The notes under the pieces were generated by a model, which was not told the origin of the DNA, did not search any database, and was given only the letters and a program-made list of their open reading frames with translations. Positions 53,322 through 62,541 of a DNA stretch of 64,000 nucleotides are shown here, piece after piece (positions within the stretch are counted from its first letter, which is position 1; each line of letters starts with the position of its first letter). Origin of the DNA: Pseudomonas taiwanensis DSM 21245 (GTDB lineage: Bacteria; Pseudomonadota; Gammaproteobacteria; Pseudomonadales; Pseudomonadaceae); contig NZ_AUEC01000027.1 of assembly GCF_000425785.1 (NCBI RefSeq), positions 30,178-94,177 on the forward strand. The letters run 5' to 3'. The position numbers were made by a program, and so were the translations under genes.

Positions 53322-55310
53322 GTGCCCATCACTTTCCAGGCCCTGTTCGCTCCCAGCAGCCTCGCCATCAAGTTCGCCATCAAGACCGTGCTCGGCGGTG
53401 GTCTGGCGCTCTGGCTGGCCATGCGCTGGGGGTTGGAGCAGCCGTCTTGGGCGTTGATGACCGCGTTCATCGTGGCTCAACCGCTATCGGGGATGGTGGT
53501 GCAGAAAGGCCTGGCTCGATTGGCCGGGACCTTGGTCGGTACCATCATGTCGGTGGTGTTCATGGCGTTGTTCGCCCAGACACCCTGGTTGTTCCTGATC
53601 ACCTTGGCGCTGTGGCTGGCGTTGTGCACAGCGGCCTCGACCCAGCTGCGCAGCGCCTGGGCCTATGCCTTCGTTCTGGCTGGCTACACGGTGGCGATCA
53701 TTGCCCTGCCGGCAGTCAATCACCCGCTGCAGGTGTTCGACCAGGCCGTGGCCCGCTGCACCGAAATCTGCCTGGGGATCTGCTGCGCTACCGCCACCAG
53801 CGCGTTGCTCTGGCCAATGCGGGTCGAGCAGCAACTGAGCGGCCAGGCGCGTCAGGCCTGGCAGACCGGGCTGCAAGCGGCCGCCGCCATGCTCGGCGGG
53901 GAGGACGAAGCGCGTAAAGGATTGCTGGAGATTCTTGGACGCATCGTGGCCATCGATTCCCAGCGTGAACACGCCTGGTTCGAAGGTAATCGTGGGCGGC
54001 AGCGCGCCAGCGCCATCCGCGGGCTTAGCCAGAAACTGATGGTGCTGTTGCGCATCTCGCGCTCGGTGCGTCGGCAATGGCGCCAGCTCGATGAGCAGGA
54101 AGCCGGTCATATCGCGCCCTGGCTGGAGGAGGTGCGGGCGCTGCTGATCCAGCCTGACAAGCCAAGCTTGCTGGTTTTGCGCCAGCGTATCTGGGATGCG
54201 GCCCACGATGAACATATCAGCTCGGCAGAACACTATTGTCTGGCGCGCATGACGCTGTTGATCGACGTTGCCATGGCCGCGACCCAGGCGGTGGAGGATG
54301 TCGAGGCCGGCAGGGCGCCGAAGGATGCCGCGCCGGGCCTTGCCGTGCACCGTGACCTGCCGCTGGCCCTGCTGTTCGGCGCCCGCAGTGCGTTGGCGTT
54401 TCTGGTCATGAGCAGTTTCTGGCTGGCTACCGCCTGGCCGTCGGCGCCAGGCGGCCTGGTGTTGACTTGCGTTGTCTGCAGCCTGTTTGCCAGCCGTGAG
54501 AATGGCGCACAGATAGGCCTGAGCTTCCTGCGTGGGATCTTGCTGGCGTTTCCGGTGGCATTTCTGGTCGGAGAAATTCTCCTGCCCCAATGGAGCAGCT
54601 TCGCCATGCTTTGCCTGGGCATGGGCGTGCCGTTGTTCTTCGGCGCTCTGTGCATGGCCAACCCTCGCACGGCGGGTACGGCCACGTCCTATTGCCTGCA
54701 CTTCATCGTCTTGGTGTCGCCGCTCAATACCATGAAATTCGATGTGGCGAACATGCTCAACAGCGCGCAGGCCATGTTGATCGGGGTCGGAGCGGCCGTG
54801 CTGGCGTTCCGTCTGGTGGTGTTGCGCCACCCAGCCTGGCTTGGCCGACGCCTGCGGGCCGCTACCCAGAGCGACCTGGTGCGCCTGACCCGACGTGATT
54901 TGCGGGGTGCCGACAGCTGGTTCGGCGGACGGATGGCCGACCGCCTGATGAAGCTTGCCCATCACGCCAGCGAACTCCCCGAGGCTGAGCGCAAACGATG
55001 GGACGATGGCCTGCATGGCCTGGATATCGGTGATGAACTCGTTCACCTGCGCATGTGCCTGGCGGTGGCGAACGTGCCGATTGGCAGCTTCGAGCGCGAA
55101 TACCTGCAGCAAGTGGAGCACGTGTTGGCCAATGGGCCGGCAGCCGGGCGTGGGGAGCAGCTGGATGCTGCCAGCGAGCGCTTCATCGAGGTCTTGCGTC
55201 GTCAGCCACCCAGCGATCCGCTGCGATTGGCCGAAGGTGCGGTGCTGCAATTGCAGAAAAGCTGGCGTAAATGGTGTCGCTGGCAGGAGGAAGCCCATGG
55301 GTTTGCGTGA
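53322..55310 (+). CDS. FUSC/AaeB-family aromatic acid efflux pump
   Basis: Inner-membrane transporter of 662 residues with two hydrophobic halves (about 12-165 and 345-500) each followed by a soluble domain, the FUSC architecture of AaeB (p-hydroxybenzoate efflux). Starts with GTG 53322 (AAGG eight bases upstream). The next two genes encode a DUF1656 (AaeX) protein, overlapping by 14 bases, and an HlyD-type adaptor (AaeA), so the three form a complete efflux unit. The substrate may be aromatic acids, inferred only from the family. Confidence 0.88.
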   Translation: MPITFQALFAPSSLAIKFAIKTVLGGGLALWLAMRWGLEQPSWALMTAFIVAQPLSGMVVQKGLARLAGTLVGTIMSVVFMALFAQTPWLFLITLALWLALCTAASTQLRSAWAYAFVLAGYTVAIIALPAVNHPLQVFDQAVARCTEICLGICCATATSALLWPMRVEQQLSGQARQAWQTGLQAAAAMLGGEDEARKGLLEILGRIVAIDSQREHAWFEGNRGRQRASAIRGLSQKLMVLLRISRSVRRQWRQLDEQEAGHIAPWLEEVRALLIQPDKPSLLVLRQRIWDAAHDEHISSAEHYCLARMTLLIDVAMAATQAVEDVEAGRAPKDAAPGLAVHRDLPLALLFGARSALAFLVMSSFWLATAWPSAPGGLVLTCVVCSLFASRENGAQIGLSFLRGILLAFPVAFLVGEILLPQWSSFAMLCLGMGVPLFFGALCMANPRTAGTATSYCLHFIVLVSPLNTMKFDVANMLNSAQAMLIGVGAAVLAFRLVVLRHPAWLGRRLRAATQSDLVRLTRRDLRGADSWFGGRMADRLMKLAHHASELPEAERKRWDDGLHGLDIGDELVHLRMCLAVANVPIGSFEREYLQQVEHVLANGPAAGRGEQLDAASERFIEVLRRQPPSDPLRLAEGAVLQLQKSWRKWCRWQEEAHGFA

Positions 55311-55503
55311 GTGGGCGGTGGGCGGCGTGCTGCTCAGCCCTTTTCTGATCTACGTCTTGATGGCATTGGTGGTGACTGGCGTATTGCGTCTGGTGGTCCA
55401 GGCCACGCCCCTGGGGCGCTGGATCTGGCACGAAGCGTTGTTCGACGCGGCGTTGTTCGTCTGCGTGCTGTACCTGGTGGTGCGTTCGTTGGGACCTTTG
55501 TAA
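55297..55503 (+). CDS. DUF1656 (AaeX-like) small membrane protein
   Basis: A 68-residue protein with two helices (about residues 8-30 and 46-64). AGGAGG lies six bases before ATG 55297, inside the end of the FUSC gene (14-base overlap). DUF1656 proteins accompany AaeB-type efflux pumps; their exact role is unknown. Confidence 0.85.
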   Translation: MGLREWAVGGVLLSPFLIYVLMALVVTGVLRLVVQATPLGRWIWHEALFDAALFVCVLYLVVRSLGPL

Positions 55504-55515
55504 GGAGTTGAGTCG

Positions 55516-56382
55516 ATGCGTACAGTCGTACGTACCTTGGTGACCCTCTGCGTGGTGGCACTTGCCGTGCTCGCAGGTTTCAAGCTTTGGCAGTACTACA
55601 TGCTCACCCCCTGGACCCGTGACGCGCGTGTGCGTGCGGATGTGGTGGTGATCGCCCCCGACGTCTCCGGTTGGGTCCGCGGGCTGAACGTTCATGACAA
55701 CCAGCAGGTCAAGGCCGGTGATTTGCTCATGAGCATCGACCGCGAGCGCTTCGAGGCTGCGGTGGAGCAAGCCAGCGCCGTGGCCGAGACCCGTCGTCAA
55801 CAGGTTCGCCTGCGTGAGCGCGAAGCGGCGCGGCGCACGGCGCTGGGGCCGGACGCGATCAGCGCGGAGCTACGCGAGAATGCCCAGATCAACGCCGCCA
55901 TCGCGCGTGGCGAGTTGCGCGAGGCAGAAGCCCAGTTGCAGGTCGCCAAGATCAACCTGGCCCGCAGCGAGGTGCGGGCGCCTCGAAGTGGGCATATCAC
56001 CAACCTGCGCCTGGCCGAAGGCAACTATGTGAATACTGGGCAAGCGGTGATGGCCCTGGTCGACGATTCGACGTTCTACATCCAGGCCTATTTCGAGGAG
56101 ACCAAGCTGCCAAGCATCCGCGAGGGCGATACCGTGAAGGTCTGGCTGATGGGCGCGGGCGAGGCGATGCAGGGGCATGTACAAAGCATCGGCCGGGGGA
56201 TTACCGACAGCAACAGCAACCCGGACAGCCAGCTGTTGCCGGAGGTAGAGCCGACGTTCAACTGGGTGCGGCTGGCCCAGCGGATTCCCGTGCGTATCCG
56301 ACTCGACGAGATTCCCGAGGGCGTGCACCTGAGTGCAGGGATGACTGCCAGCGTGCAAGTGCACGACGACCCGCAACCGTGA
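55516..56382 (+). CDS. HlyD-family efflux adaptor (AaeA/EmrA-like)
   Basis: Periplasmic membrane-fusion protein, 288 residues. One N-terminal helix (VVALAVLAGFKLWQYYM), a biotinyl-lipoyl barrel split in two (VVVIAPDVSGWVRGLNVHDN and VRAPRSGHITNLRLAEGNYV) and a coiled hairpin between (about 75-140). AAGGAG before ATG 55516. It couples the AaeB-like pump to an outer-membrane channel not encoded here. Confidence 0.92.
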   Translation: MRTVVRTLVTLCVVALAVLAGFKLWQYYMLTPWTRDARVRADVVVIAPDVSGWVRGLNVHDNQQVKAGDLLMSIDRERFEAAVEQASAVAETRRQQVRLREREAARRTALGPDAISAELRENAQINAAIARGELREAEAQLQVAKINLARSEVRAPRSGHITNLRLAEGNYVNTGQAVMALVDDSTFYIQAYFEETKLPSIREGDTVKVWLMGAGEAMQGHVQSIGRGITDSNSNPDSQLLPEVEPTFNWVRLAQRIPVRIRLDEIPEGVHLSAGMTASVQVHDDPQP

Positions 56383-56409
56383 GGGCCGCAAAGCGGCCCC
56401 GGCAGACCT

Positions 56410-57168
56410 TCAGAGGAACATACCGCCCGAGACCTCCAGCCGTTGCCCGGTGATCCAGCCATTGCCCTCCGCGAGCAGCAGGGCAATCGCCGCGCCGATG
56501 TCGTCGGGCAAGCCGACTCGTCCCAGCGCTGTATTGCTGGCAATGAAGTCATTGACCTGGCGGTTGTCGCGCACCACACCGCCGCCAAAATCGGTCTCGA
56601 TCGCGCCGGGGGCAAGGATGTTGACCCGGATACCCCGCGCGCCTAGTTCCTTGGCCTGATACCGCGTCAACACCTCCATCGCACCTTTCATCGCGGCATA
56701 GGCGGCGTAGCCTGGCAGTACGAAGCGCGCCAAGCCGGATGAAATGTTGACGATGCGGCCACCGTCGGCCAGCACAGGCAGCAGCTGCTGGGTGAGGAAG
56801 AACGGTCCCTTGAGCTGGATGTTCAGCAACTGGTCGAACTGTGCTTCGGTGGTTTGCGCGAACGGCACGTTCAGGCCGATTCCGGCGTTGTTCACCAGAA
56901 AATCCAACTTCTCGCGCGCGAATCGCTCCCGCAGTGTGGTGCTCAGGCGTTCGGCGAAGGCCTTGAAACTGCTGCTGTCGCTGACGTCGAGTTGCAGCAT
57001 GGCAGCCTTGACTCCTGTCTGCTCCAGGGCGCTGGCCACTGCTTGGGCGTCGTCCACCTTGCTGTGGTAGGTGCCGATGATATCGATGCCACGTGCGGCC
57101 AGATGTTCGGCTGTGTTCCTGCCCAAGCCGCGGCTGGCACCTGTGATCAGGGCAATCTTGCGGGTCAT
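56410..57168 (-). CDS. Short-chain dehydrogenase/reductase
   Basis: A 252-residue NAD(P)-dependent SDR of the classical type: cofactor loop TGASRGLG (about residues 9-16), NNAG at about 89, catalytic Ser in NISSGLARF, and catalytic Tyr-x-x-x-Lys as YAAMK (about 155-159). The ending GWITGQRLEVSGGMFL is typical. GAGGAAATCGAC precedes ATG 57168. It is divergent from a LysR-type regulator that very likely controls it. The substrate is unknown. Confidence 0.93.
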   Translation of the reverse strand: MTRKIALITGASRGLGRNTAEHLAARGIDIIGTYHSKVDDAQAVASALEQTGVKAAMLQLDVSDSSSFKAFAERLSTTLRERFAREKLDFLVNNAGIGLNVPFAQTTEAQFDQLLNIQLKGPFFLTQQLLPVLADGGRIVNISSGLARFVLPGYAAYAAMKGAMEVLTRYQAKELGARGIRVNILAPGAIETDFGGGVVRDNRQVNDFIASNTALGRVGLPDDIGAAIALLLAEGNGWITGQRLEVSGGMFL

Positions 57169-57250
57169 GTCGATTTCCTCATGGGATGGCGATGAGGAAA
57201 GGTTATTGGTCGTCCTTGTGCTGTTAAATCCCGCGAAACCGGAAATACTG

Positions 57251-57265
57251 TTCGGCATGTCCGAA
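57251..57265. promoter_or_regulatory. Palindrome TTCGG-CATGT-CCGAA, candidate LysR operator
   Basis: A perfect 5-bp inverted repeat with a 5-base centre, 16 bases upstream of the lysR start. It holds a T-N11-A core (T57252 and A57264), the LysR-type box. Well placed for autoregulation and for control of the divergent SDR gene. Confidence 0.65.
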
Positions 57266-57281
57266 TAATCAGAGGGTCCGT

Positions 57282-58193
57282 ATGAACAAGCTGGCGTTAC
57301 TGCGCACTTTCGTCCGGGTGACCGAGGTCAACAGTTTTACGCTGGCCGCCGAAAGTCTGGGTCTGCCGCGCTCGACGGTTTCCGAGCAGATCAGGGCCCT
57401 TGAGCGGTTGCTCGGCACCCGGCTGTTCAACCGCACAACCCGACGGATGCAGGCCACGCAGGATGGTGCGCTGCTTTATGCGCGCAGCAAGGACTTGCTG
57501 TCGGGCATGGATGAGATCGAGAGCCTGTTCCGTGCCGATGACGCCGAGTTGGCTGGGCGCCTGCGCGTCGATTTGCCGACCATGATGGCCAGACGGGTGA
57601 TCATTCCGGCATTGCCGGCGTTTCTGGCGCGTTTTCCGCGGCTGGAGGTGGAAATCAGCTGCACCGACCGGCAAGTCGATTTGCTGCGAGAGGGGTTCGA
57701 TTGCGTGATGCGTATCGGCGCCTTGAGCGACCTGGATGTGGTGGCGCGGGCGATCGGCCAACTGAGCATGTGCAATTGCGCGAGCCCTGACTACTTGGCC
57801 CGCCACGGCGTGCCGAGCCGCCTCGAAGACTTGGCCGGACATCAGTTGGTGCATTATGTCCGAAACCTCGGTGCGCGCAGTCCAGGGTTTGAGTACGAGC
57901 GGGACGGCGAACAGCATTACCAAGCCATGGCCGGCGTGGTCACGGTCAACAATGCTGAAGCCTATTCGGCCGCCTGCCTGGCCGGCCTGGGGTTGATCCA
58001 GGTCCCCGCGGTTGGGGTTTCCGAGCATCTGGCGCAGGGCAATCTGGTGGCAGTGCTTCACCCTTGGCAGGCACGCGCCATGCCGGTGTCACTGTTGTAC
58101 GCCCGGCAACAACATGTACCGCGTCGGGTCCAGGCGTTCATGAACTGGCTGACGGTGCTGTTGGCGTCGCAGGTCGACCCTTCGCGAAACTGA
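57282..58193 (+). CDS. LysR-type transcriptional regulator
   Basis: A 303-residue regulator. The winged helix-turn-helix is about residues 1-60 (NKLALLRTFVRVTEVNSFTLAAESLGLPRSTVS), followed by a linker helix and an effector-binding domain (about 92-295). It belongs to the DsdC/CrgA-like group that often controls a divergent reductase. ATG 57282 fits. Divergent from the SDR gene with a palindromic operator between. Effector unknown. Confidence 0.93.
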   Translation: MNKLALLRTFVRVTEVNSFTLAAESLGLPRSTVSEQIRALERLLGTRLFNRTTRRMQATQDGALLYARSKDLLSGMDEIESLFRADDAELAGRLRVDLPTMMARRVIIPALPAFLARFPRLEVEISCTDRQVDLLREGFDCVMRIGALSDLDVVARAIGQLSMCNCASPDYLARHGVPSRLEDLAGHQLVHYVRNLGARSPGFEYERDGEQHYQAMAGVVTVNNAEAYSAACLAGLGLIQVPAVGVSEHLAQGNLVAVLHPWQARAMPVSLLYARQQHVPRRVQAFMNWLTVLLASQVDPSRN

Positions 58194-58310
58194 AATTTCT
58201 TGGCAAATGCCTGGCCAGTTACGCTAGGCTGGCCGCTGCGCGTTGCCCGTCAGAGGCAACCGTTCCCCGCCAGGCGTGCGTTACTTCCCATTATTTTGCG
58301 AGGTTACGAC

Positions 58311-58631
58311 ATGGCCATTTCCTCCCAGGACATCTGCAACGCCGCCGACCAGCTCAAAGGGTTCGTGGGTTTCCACGGCAAGCGCGGGGTTCATATCGTG
58401 CGTTTTTCCGAAGACTCGTTTGGCATGGATGTGGCCGACGACAGCATCACGCCATGCAGCGAATTCGTCTGGCGGCCCGAGCCGGGACAGCGCATGGCGT
58501 TGTGCCGGACGCGGCTTGCCCTGTTGCTCGCGCAACACGTGGATGACCGCTTGAATATCGGCGAGCCATTGCGCATTTACCTGCGGCGTAGCGACCTGCC
58601 GGAAATCCTGGCCGAGCGCCGTTTGCGCTAA
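58311..58631 (+). CDS. Hypothetical protein
   Basis: A 106-residue soluble protein beginning MAISSQDICNAADQLKGFVGF. I do not recognise the family. It has a plausible alpha/beta composition with one notable motif GKRGVHIVRFSEDSFGMDVADDS; two Cys are isolated (TPCSEF and ALCRTR). Start ATG 58311; GCGAGG lies 9 bases upstream. Convergent with the CHASE4 gene, with only 5 bases between stops. Confidence 0.68.
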   Translation: MAISSQDICNAADQLKGFVGFHGKRGVHIVRFSEDSFGMDVADDSITPCSEFVWRPEPGQRMALCRTRLALLLAQHVDDRLNIGEPLRIYLRRSDLPEILAERRLR

Positions 58632-58636
58632 CACGC

Positions 58637-61222
58637 TCAGGAGGCATCGAGCGAGCGGCCGGGCGCTTGCTGCAGCAACGCCTCGAACCCTGCCTTGTCC
58701 AGCGGCCGGCTGAGGAAAAAGCCTTGCACCTCGTGGCAGCGGTCGTTTTCCAGGGCCTTGAGCTGTTGGGCGGTTTCAACGCCCTCGGCAGTGACTGTCA
58801 GCCCCATGGCTTGCCCCAGGTTGATGATTGCCTGGACCACCGCACGATCGCTGGCGCTGGGGTTGTTCAGGCCTGCGATGAAGCGCTTGTCGATCTTGAT
58901 GCTGTCGAATGGATAGGTGCGCAGGTAACCCAACGAGGAGTAACCGGTTCCAAAGTCGTCCATGTTCAGGCGCACGCCCAGTTCCTTGAGCGCCTGCAGG
59001 GTGGCCAGGGCGCCCTCGATATCATTGAGCATCACGTTTTCGGTGATCTCCAGCTCCAGGCGCTGAGCCGGGAAGCCAGTCTCCAGCAGGATCTGGCGCA
59101 CATCGGCCACCACATTGCTGCGCAAGAACTGTGCGGGCGACAGGTTGACGGAGATCAGCAGGTTGTCCGGCCAGCTGTAGGCGGTATTGCAGGCCTCGCG
59201 CAGTACCCACCGGCCAAGGGCGTTTATCAGGTCGCTTTGTTCGGCCAACGGGATGAAGGTATCGGGACCCAGCAGCCCCTCCTGAGGATGCTGCCAGCGC
59301 ACCAGCGCTTCGACCGAGACGATGCGCAGGTCGTCGAGGTTGTAGCGTGGTTGGTAGTACAGCAGCAGCTCGTCGTTGCGCAGGGCTCGACGCAGATCGT
59401 TTTCGAGCTGGCGACGGTACTGGATCTGCTGGTTCATTTCCGGGGCGAAATAGCGCCAGGTGCTCTTGCCTTCTGCCTTGGCCTGATACAGCGCAATATC
59501 CGCACAGCGGATCAGTTCACCGGCATCACAGCCTTGCGTGCGGGTCTGGGCGATGCCCATGCTGACGCCGATATGCACGGGCTGTTCTTCGAACAGGATC
59601 GGCTGCTTGAGCAGTTCGACCAGGCGCGCGCATAGCCGGTCGACTTCATTGCGGTTGTCGATGCCATCCAGCACCACGACGAACTCGTCGCCGCCCAGTC
59701 GGGCCACCAGGTCCACATCACGAGTGGTATCACGCAGGCGGGTGGCCACCTCTTGCAGCACCGCGTCACCCGCCGCGTGGCCGAGGGAATCATTGATCGG
59801 CTTGAAATTGTCCAGGTCCAGCAACAGCAAGGTCAGCGAACAGGCATCGCCTCCTTGCAGCAACGCCTGTTCAAGGTGCCGGGACAGCTTGTTGCGATTG
59901 GCCAGCCCGGTCAGCGGGTCGTGCAAGGACAAATGCTGGATGCGCGCATGGGCCGCGACCTCGTCGGTGATGTCGCTGGCGGTACCGCGAAATCCGAAGG
60001 GTTTGCCATCGTAGATGATCGCCCTTGCCGAGATCCGGCAGTAGCGGTTCTGTCCGGTACTGTCGCGGTAGGCACAGCGCAGGTTGGCCAGTTGCTGTGG
60101 GTCGGCCTCGGCCTGGGCATCGAGCCAGGTCGACAGGGGCGTGGTATCGCAGGCCAGCAGCAGGTTGATAGGTTGCCCCAGCCAGCTGTCGACCGGGTAG
60201 CCTGTGACGCTGACGAAGCGCTGGGACAGATACGTCAGGCGCTGCTGGCGGTCGGTTTCCCAGATCCAGTCGGAAGCGGCTTCGGCCACGGCCCTGAAAC
60301 GCTGTTCGCTGGCCTCGAGGGCGCGATTGCTCTGTTGCAGGCGCTCAAGACTCAGGTCGATGGCGCGGGCGCTGCGCAGGGCATGGCGGAACAGATACAG
60401 CATTACCAGGCTCAATACCAGTAGCGCGCACAGCAGCGGGGGCAGTACCGCCCAGAGCAATTGGCGCCCTGGCGATGGGCTGTCCCAGGCCAGGTGGTAA
60501 CCGGTTTCACCCAGGGCAATACGCTGGGTCGTCCGTGAGCCGGGTGTGTCTCTTTCGATGTGCATGTTCGCAAGGCCTGCGCCAGCGCCGAGCCGGGCCA
60601 GCTTGTCTTCGGTCAACTGGTCGACGAACAGCATGACCGGCGCTTCCCGCACTTCGCTGTCCTGCACGTCCCTGTCCGGACGCACCGCAGCGGCGCTCAA
60701 CACGGCGGGCCAGCCGTTGAACAGCACGAAGCGGGTGACTTGCTCCCGTGCACTGGCAGCACGGCGGGCTTGGGCGACGATGTCGGCCAGCGGCGCGTCG
60801 ATGTAACTACTGGCCGCAGCTTCGGTGGGCTTGCCCTTGAACAGGGCGTAGCCGGTGCGCTGGTCATCGACCACGAACACCCCTTCGTAACCACTGGCGC
60901 TGTAAAGCGACTCGCCGACGTTTTTCTCCTCATACGCCCACTGCCAGTCCACTACCTTGGCCAGGTGCTCGTAGGCGGCGTCCCAAACCGCGTAGCTGGA
61001 GAGAAATTGTCGCGATGCCTGCAAGCGCTGCTCCAAGGCCTGTGTGGCATGGAAAGTACTGCTTTGCTGCTCCTGTCGATCGAGGGTGGCGGCGATGTTG
61101 AACAGTGCCCCAAGGGTCACCAGGCACGCGAGGCCGAATACTGCGCAGAAGCCGGCGACCAGACGGCCCATCGGTAGGGACGGGGAGGGGGTGTCGAGAG
61201 GAAGGGTGGCGGTCCTGGCCAT
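58637..61222 (-). CDS. CHASE4-PAS-GGDEF-EAL cyclic-di-GMP protein
   Basis: An 861-residue membrane sensor. Two helices (about 19-42 and 258-282) flank a periplasmic CHASE4 domain. Then come a PAS domain (about 305-425, ASDWIWETDRQQRLTYLSQRF), GGDEF (about 440-595, active motif RLGGDEF intact) and EAL (about 610-850, VEALVRWQHP and DDFGTGYSS intact). The catalytic motifs of both domains are complete, so it could make or degrade c-di-GMP in response to a periplasmic cue. Start ATG 61222. Confidence 0.93.
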   Translation of the reverse strand: MARTATLPLDTPSPSLPMGRLVAGFCAVFGLACLVTLGALFNIAATLDRQEQQSSTFHATQALEQRLQASRQFLSSYAVWDAAYEHLAKVVDWQWAYEEKNVGESLYSASGYEGVFVVDDQRTGYALFKGKPTEAAASSYIDAPLADIVAQARRAASAREQVTRFVLFNGWPAVLSAAAVRPDRDVQDSEVREAPVMLFVDQLTEDKLARLGAGAGLANMHIERDTPGSRTTQRIALGETGYHLAWDSPSPGRQLLWAVLPPLLCALLVLSLVMLYLFRHALRSARAIDLSLERLQQSNRALEASEQRFRAVAEAASDWIWETDRQQRLTYLSQRFVSVTGYPVDSWLGQPINLLLACDTTPLSTWLDAQAEADPQQLANLRCAYRDSTGQNRYCRISARAIIYDGKPFGFRGTASDITDEVAAHARIQHLSLHDPLTGLANRNKLSRHLEQALLQGGDACSLTLLLLDLDNFKPINDSLGHAAGDAVLQEVATRLRDTTRDVDLVARLGGDEFVVVLDGIDNRNEVDRLCARLVELLKQPILFEEQPVHIGVSMGIAQTRTQGCDAGELIRCADIALYQAKAEGKSTWRYFAPEMNQQIQYRRQLENDLRRALRNDELLLYYQPRYNLDDLRIVSVEALVRWQHPQEGLLGPDTFIPLAEQSDLINALGRWVLREACNTAYSWPDNLLISVNLSPAQFLRSNVVADVRQILLETGFPAQRLELEITENVMLNDIEGALATLQALKELGVRLNMDDFGTGYSSLGYLRTYPFDSIKIDKRFIAGLNNPSASDRAVVQAIINLGQAMGLTVTAEGVETAQQLKALENDRCHEVQGFFLSRPLDKAGFEALLQQAPGRSLDAS

Positions 61223-61395
61223 GGGCGAACGACTCCTTCGTGAACTCCGAGCTCCCGCAGGTCAACCCCTCGGAAGGTTCACTCAGGATAGGCCAGCTTG
61301 AGTGTCGTGGCCTTGTGGAGAGCGAAATTGACCGATGACAGCGTTCATCGCATCGATCGCACCGACATGAGTGAACAGCGCTTGATCGCGGAAAA

Positions 61396-62538
61396 ATGCC
61401 CTTAAAAGCCATTTCACGGTTGATGCGAGCGCTGTGGGGTAACATGAAGGCTTTCCTCATGCTTGGAGTCCTGCAGCTCATGGTCCAGATGGCTACCCCT
61501 GCCAGCGAGCTGGCGCCACGGCGCGACGGGCGCTTTCACAACCAGGTGCTTCTGCCACAGGACGGCATGTTGAAGAAACTGCGTATTGGCCTGAAGTACC
61601 TGTTCATCCGCAAACCGCCTGAAACCCGACCCGCAGCGGCCATCAGTCTCCAGGCGATGACCCGGCAGCAGGTGCTCGATGCGCCAGATCACAGCCTCTG
61701 GCGGTTGGGCCACTCCACGGTGTTGATCAAGTTGCGTGGACGGTTTTTCATGACCGACCCCGTATTCGCCGAGCGTGCCTCGCCGGTGCAATGGGCCGGC
61801 CCGCTGCGCTTCCATGCGCCACCGATGGGGCTGGACGACTTGCCGCGGCTGGCAGCGGTGGTGCTGTCCCATGACCATTACGACCACCTCGACGAGCAGG
61901 CCATTCGCCGCCTCGCCCCCAAAACCGAACGTTTTCTAGCGCCGCTGGGGGTGGGAGACCTGCTGATTGGATGGGGTGTGCCGGCGCACAAGGTCGCCCA
62001 ATTGGACTGGTGGCAGGAGACCGAAGTCGATGGCGTACGTTTCGTGGCTACACCCGCCCAGCATTTCTCCGGGCGCGGGTTGTTCGACAGCAATCGCACC
62101 TTATGGGCGTCCTGGGTGGTGATCGACGAACAGATGAAGCTGTTCTTCAGTGGCGACACCGGCTATTTCGACGGTTTTCGCCAGATCGGCGAGCGCTTTG
62201 GTCCCTTCGATCTGACCCTGATAGAGACCGGTGCCTATAACGTAGCCTGGCCGAACGTGCACATGCAGCCCGAGCAAAGTCTGCAGGCCCACCTCGACCT
62301 GCGTGGGCGCTGGCTGCTGCCGATTCACAATGGCACGTTCGACCTGTCCATTCATGGGTGGCAGGAGCCCTTCGAACGAATACTCGAATTGACCTCCGCC
62401 GCGCAGGTTCGCCTGTGCACCCCGCAGATGGGCGAGCGTGTCAGTATCGACTCGCCTCACGAGGGGCAGAACTGGTGGCAGCCACGGCCCGTGCCAGAGC
62501 AGGGCAGCGTGCCTGAACGTGCCGTGGCCAGCCGCTGA
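61396..62538 (+). CDS. Metallo-beta-lactamase-fold hydrolase (UlaG/NAPE-PLD type)
   Basis: A 380-residue zinc hydrolase. The zinc motif H-x-H-x-D-H appears as SHDHYDHLD (about residues 158-166), with further ligands in PAQHFSGRG, FFSGDTGYFDGF and LPIHNGTFDL. The order LWRLGHSTVLIKLRGRFFMTDPVF is typical of the UlaG/phospholipase-D-like subgroup. Several starts are possible (ATG 61396, 61423 or 61444); I keep the first because GGAA is near. The N-terminal hydrophobic stretch (AFLMLGVLQLMVQMATPA) could be an anchor. Substrate unknown, possibly a phospholipid or phosphodiester. Confidence 0.85.
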   Translation: MPLKAISRLMRALWGNMKAFLMLGVLQLMVQMATPASELAPRRDGRFHNQVLLPQDGMLKKLRIGLKYLFIRKPPETRPAAAISLQAMTRQQVLDAPDHSLWRLGHSTVLIKLRGRFFMTDPVFAERASPVQWAGPLRFHAPPMGLDDLPRLAAVVLSHDHYDHLDEQAIRRLAPKTERFLAPLGVGDLLIGWGVPAHKVAQLDWWQETEVDGVRFVATPAQHFSGRGLFDSNRTLWASWVVIDEQMKLFFSGDTGYFDGFRQIGERFGPFDLTLIETGAYNVAWPNVHMQPEQSLQAHLDLRGRWLLPIHNGTFDLSIHGWQEPFERILELTSAAQVRLCTPQMGERVSIDSPHEGQNWWQPRPVPEQGSVPERAVASR

Positions 62539-62541
62539 GGG

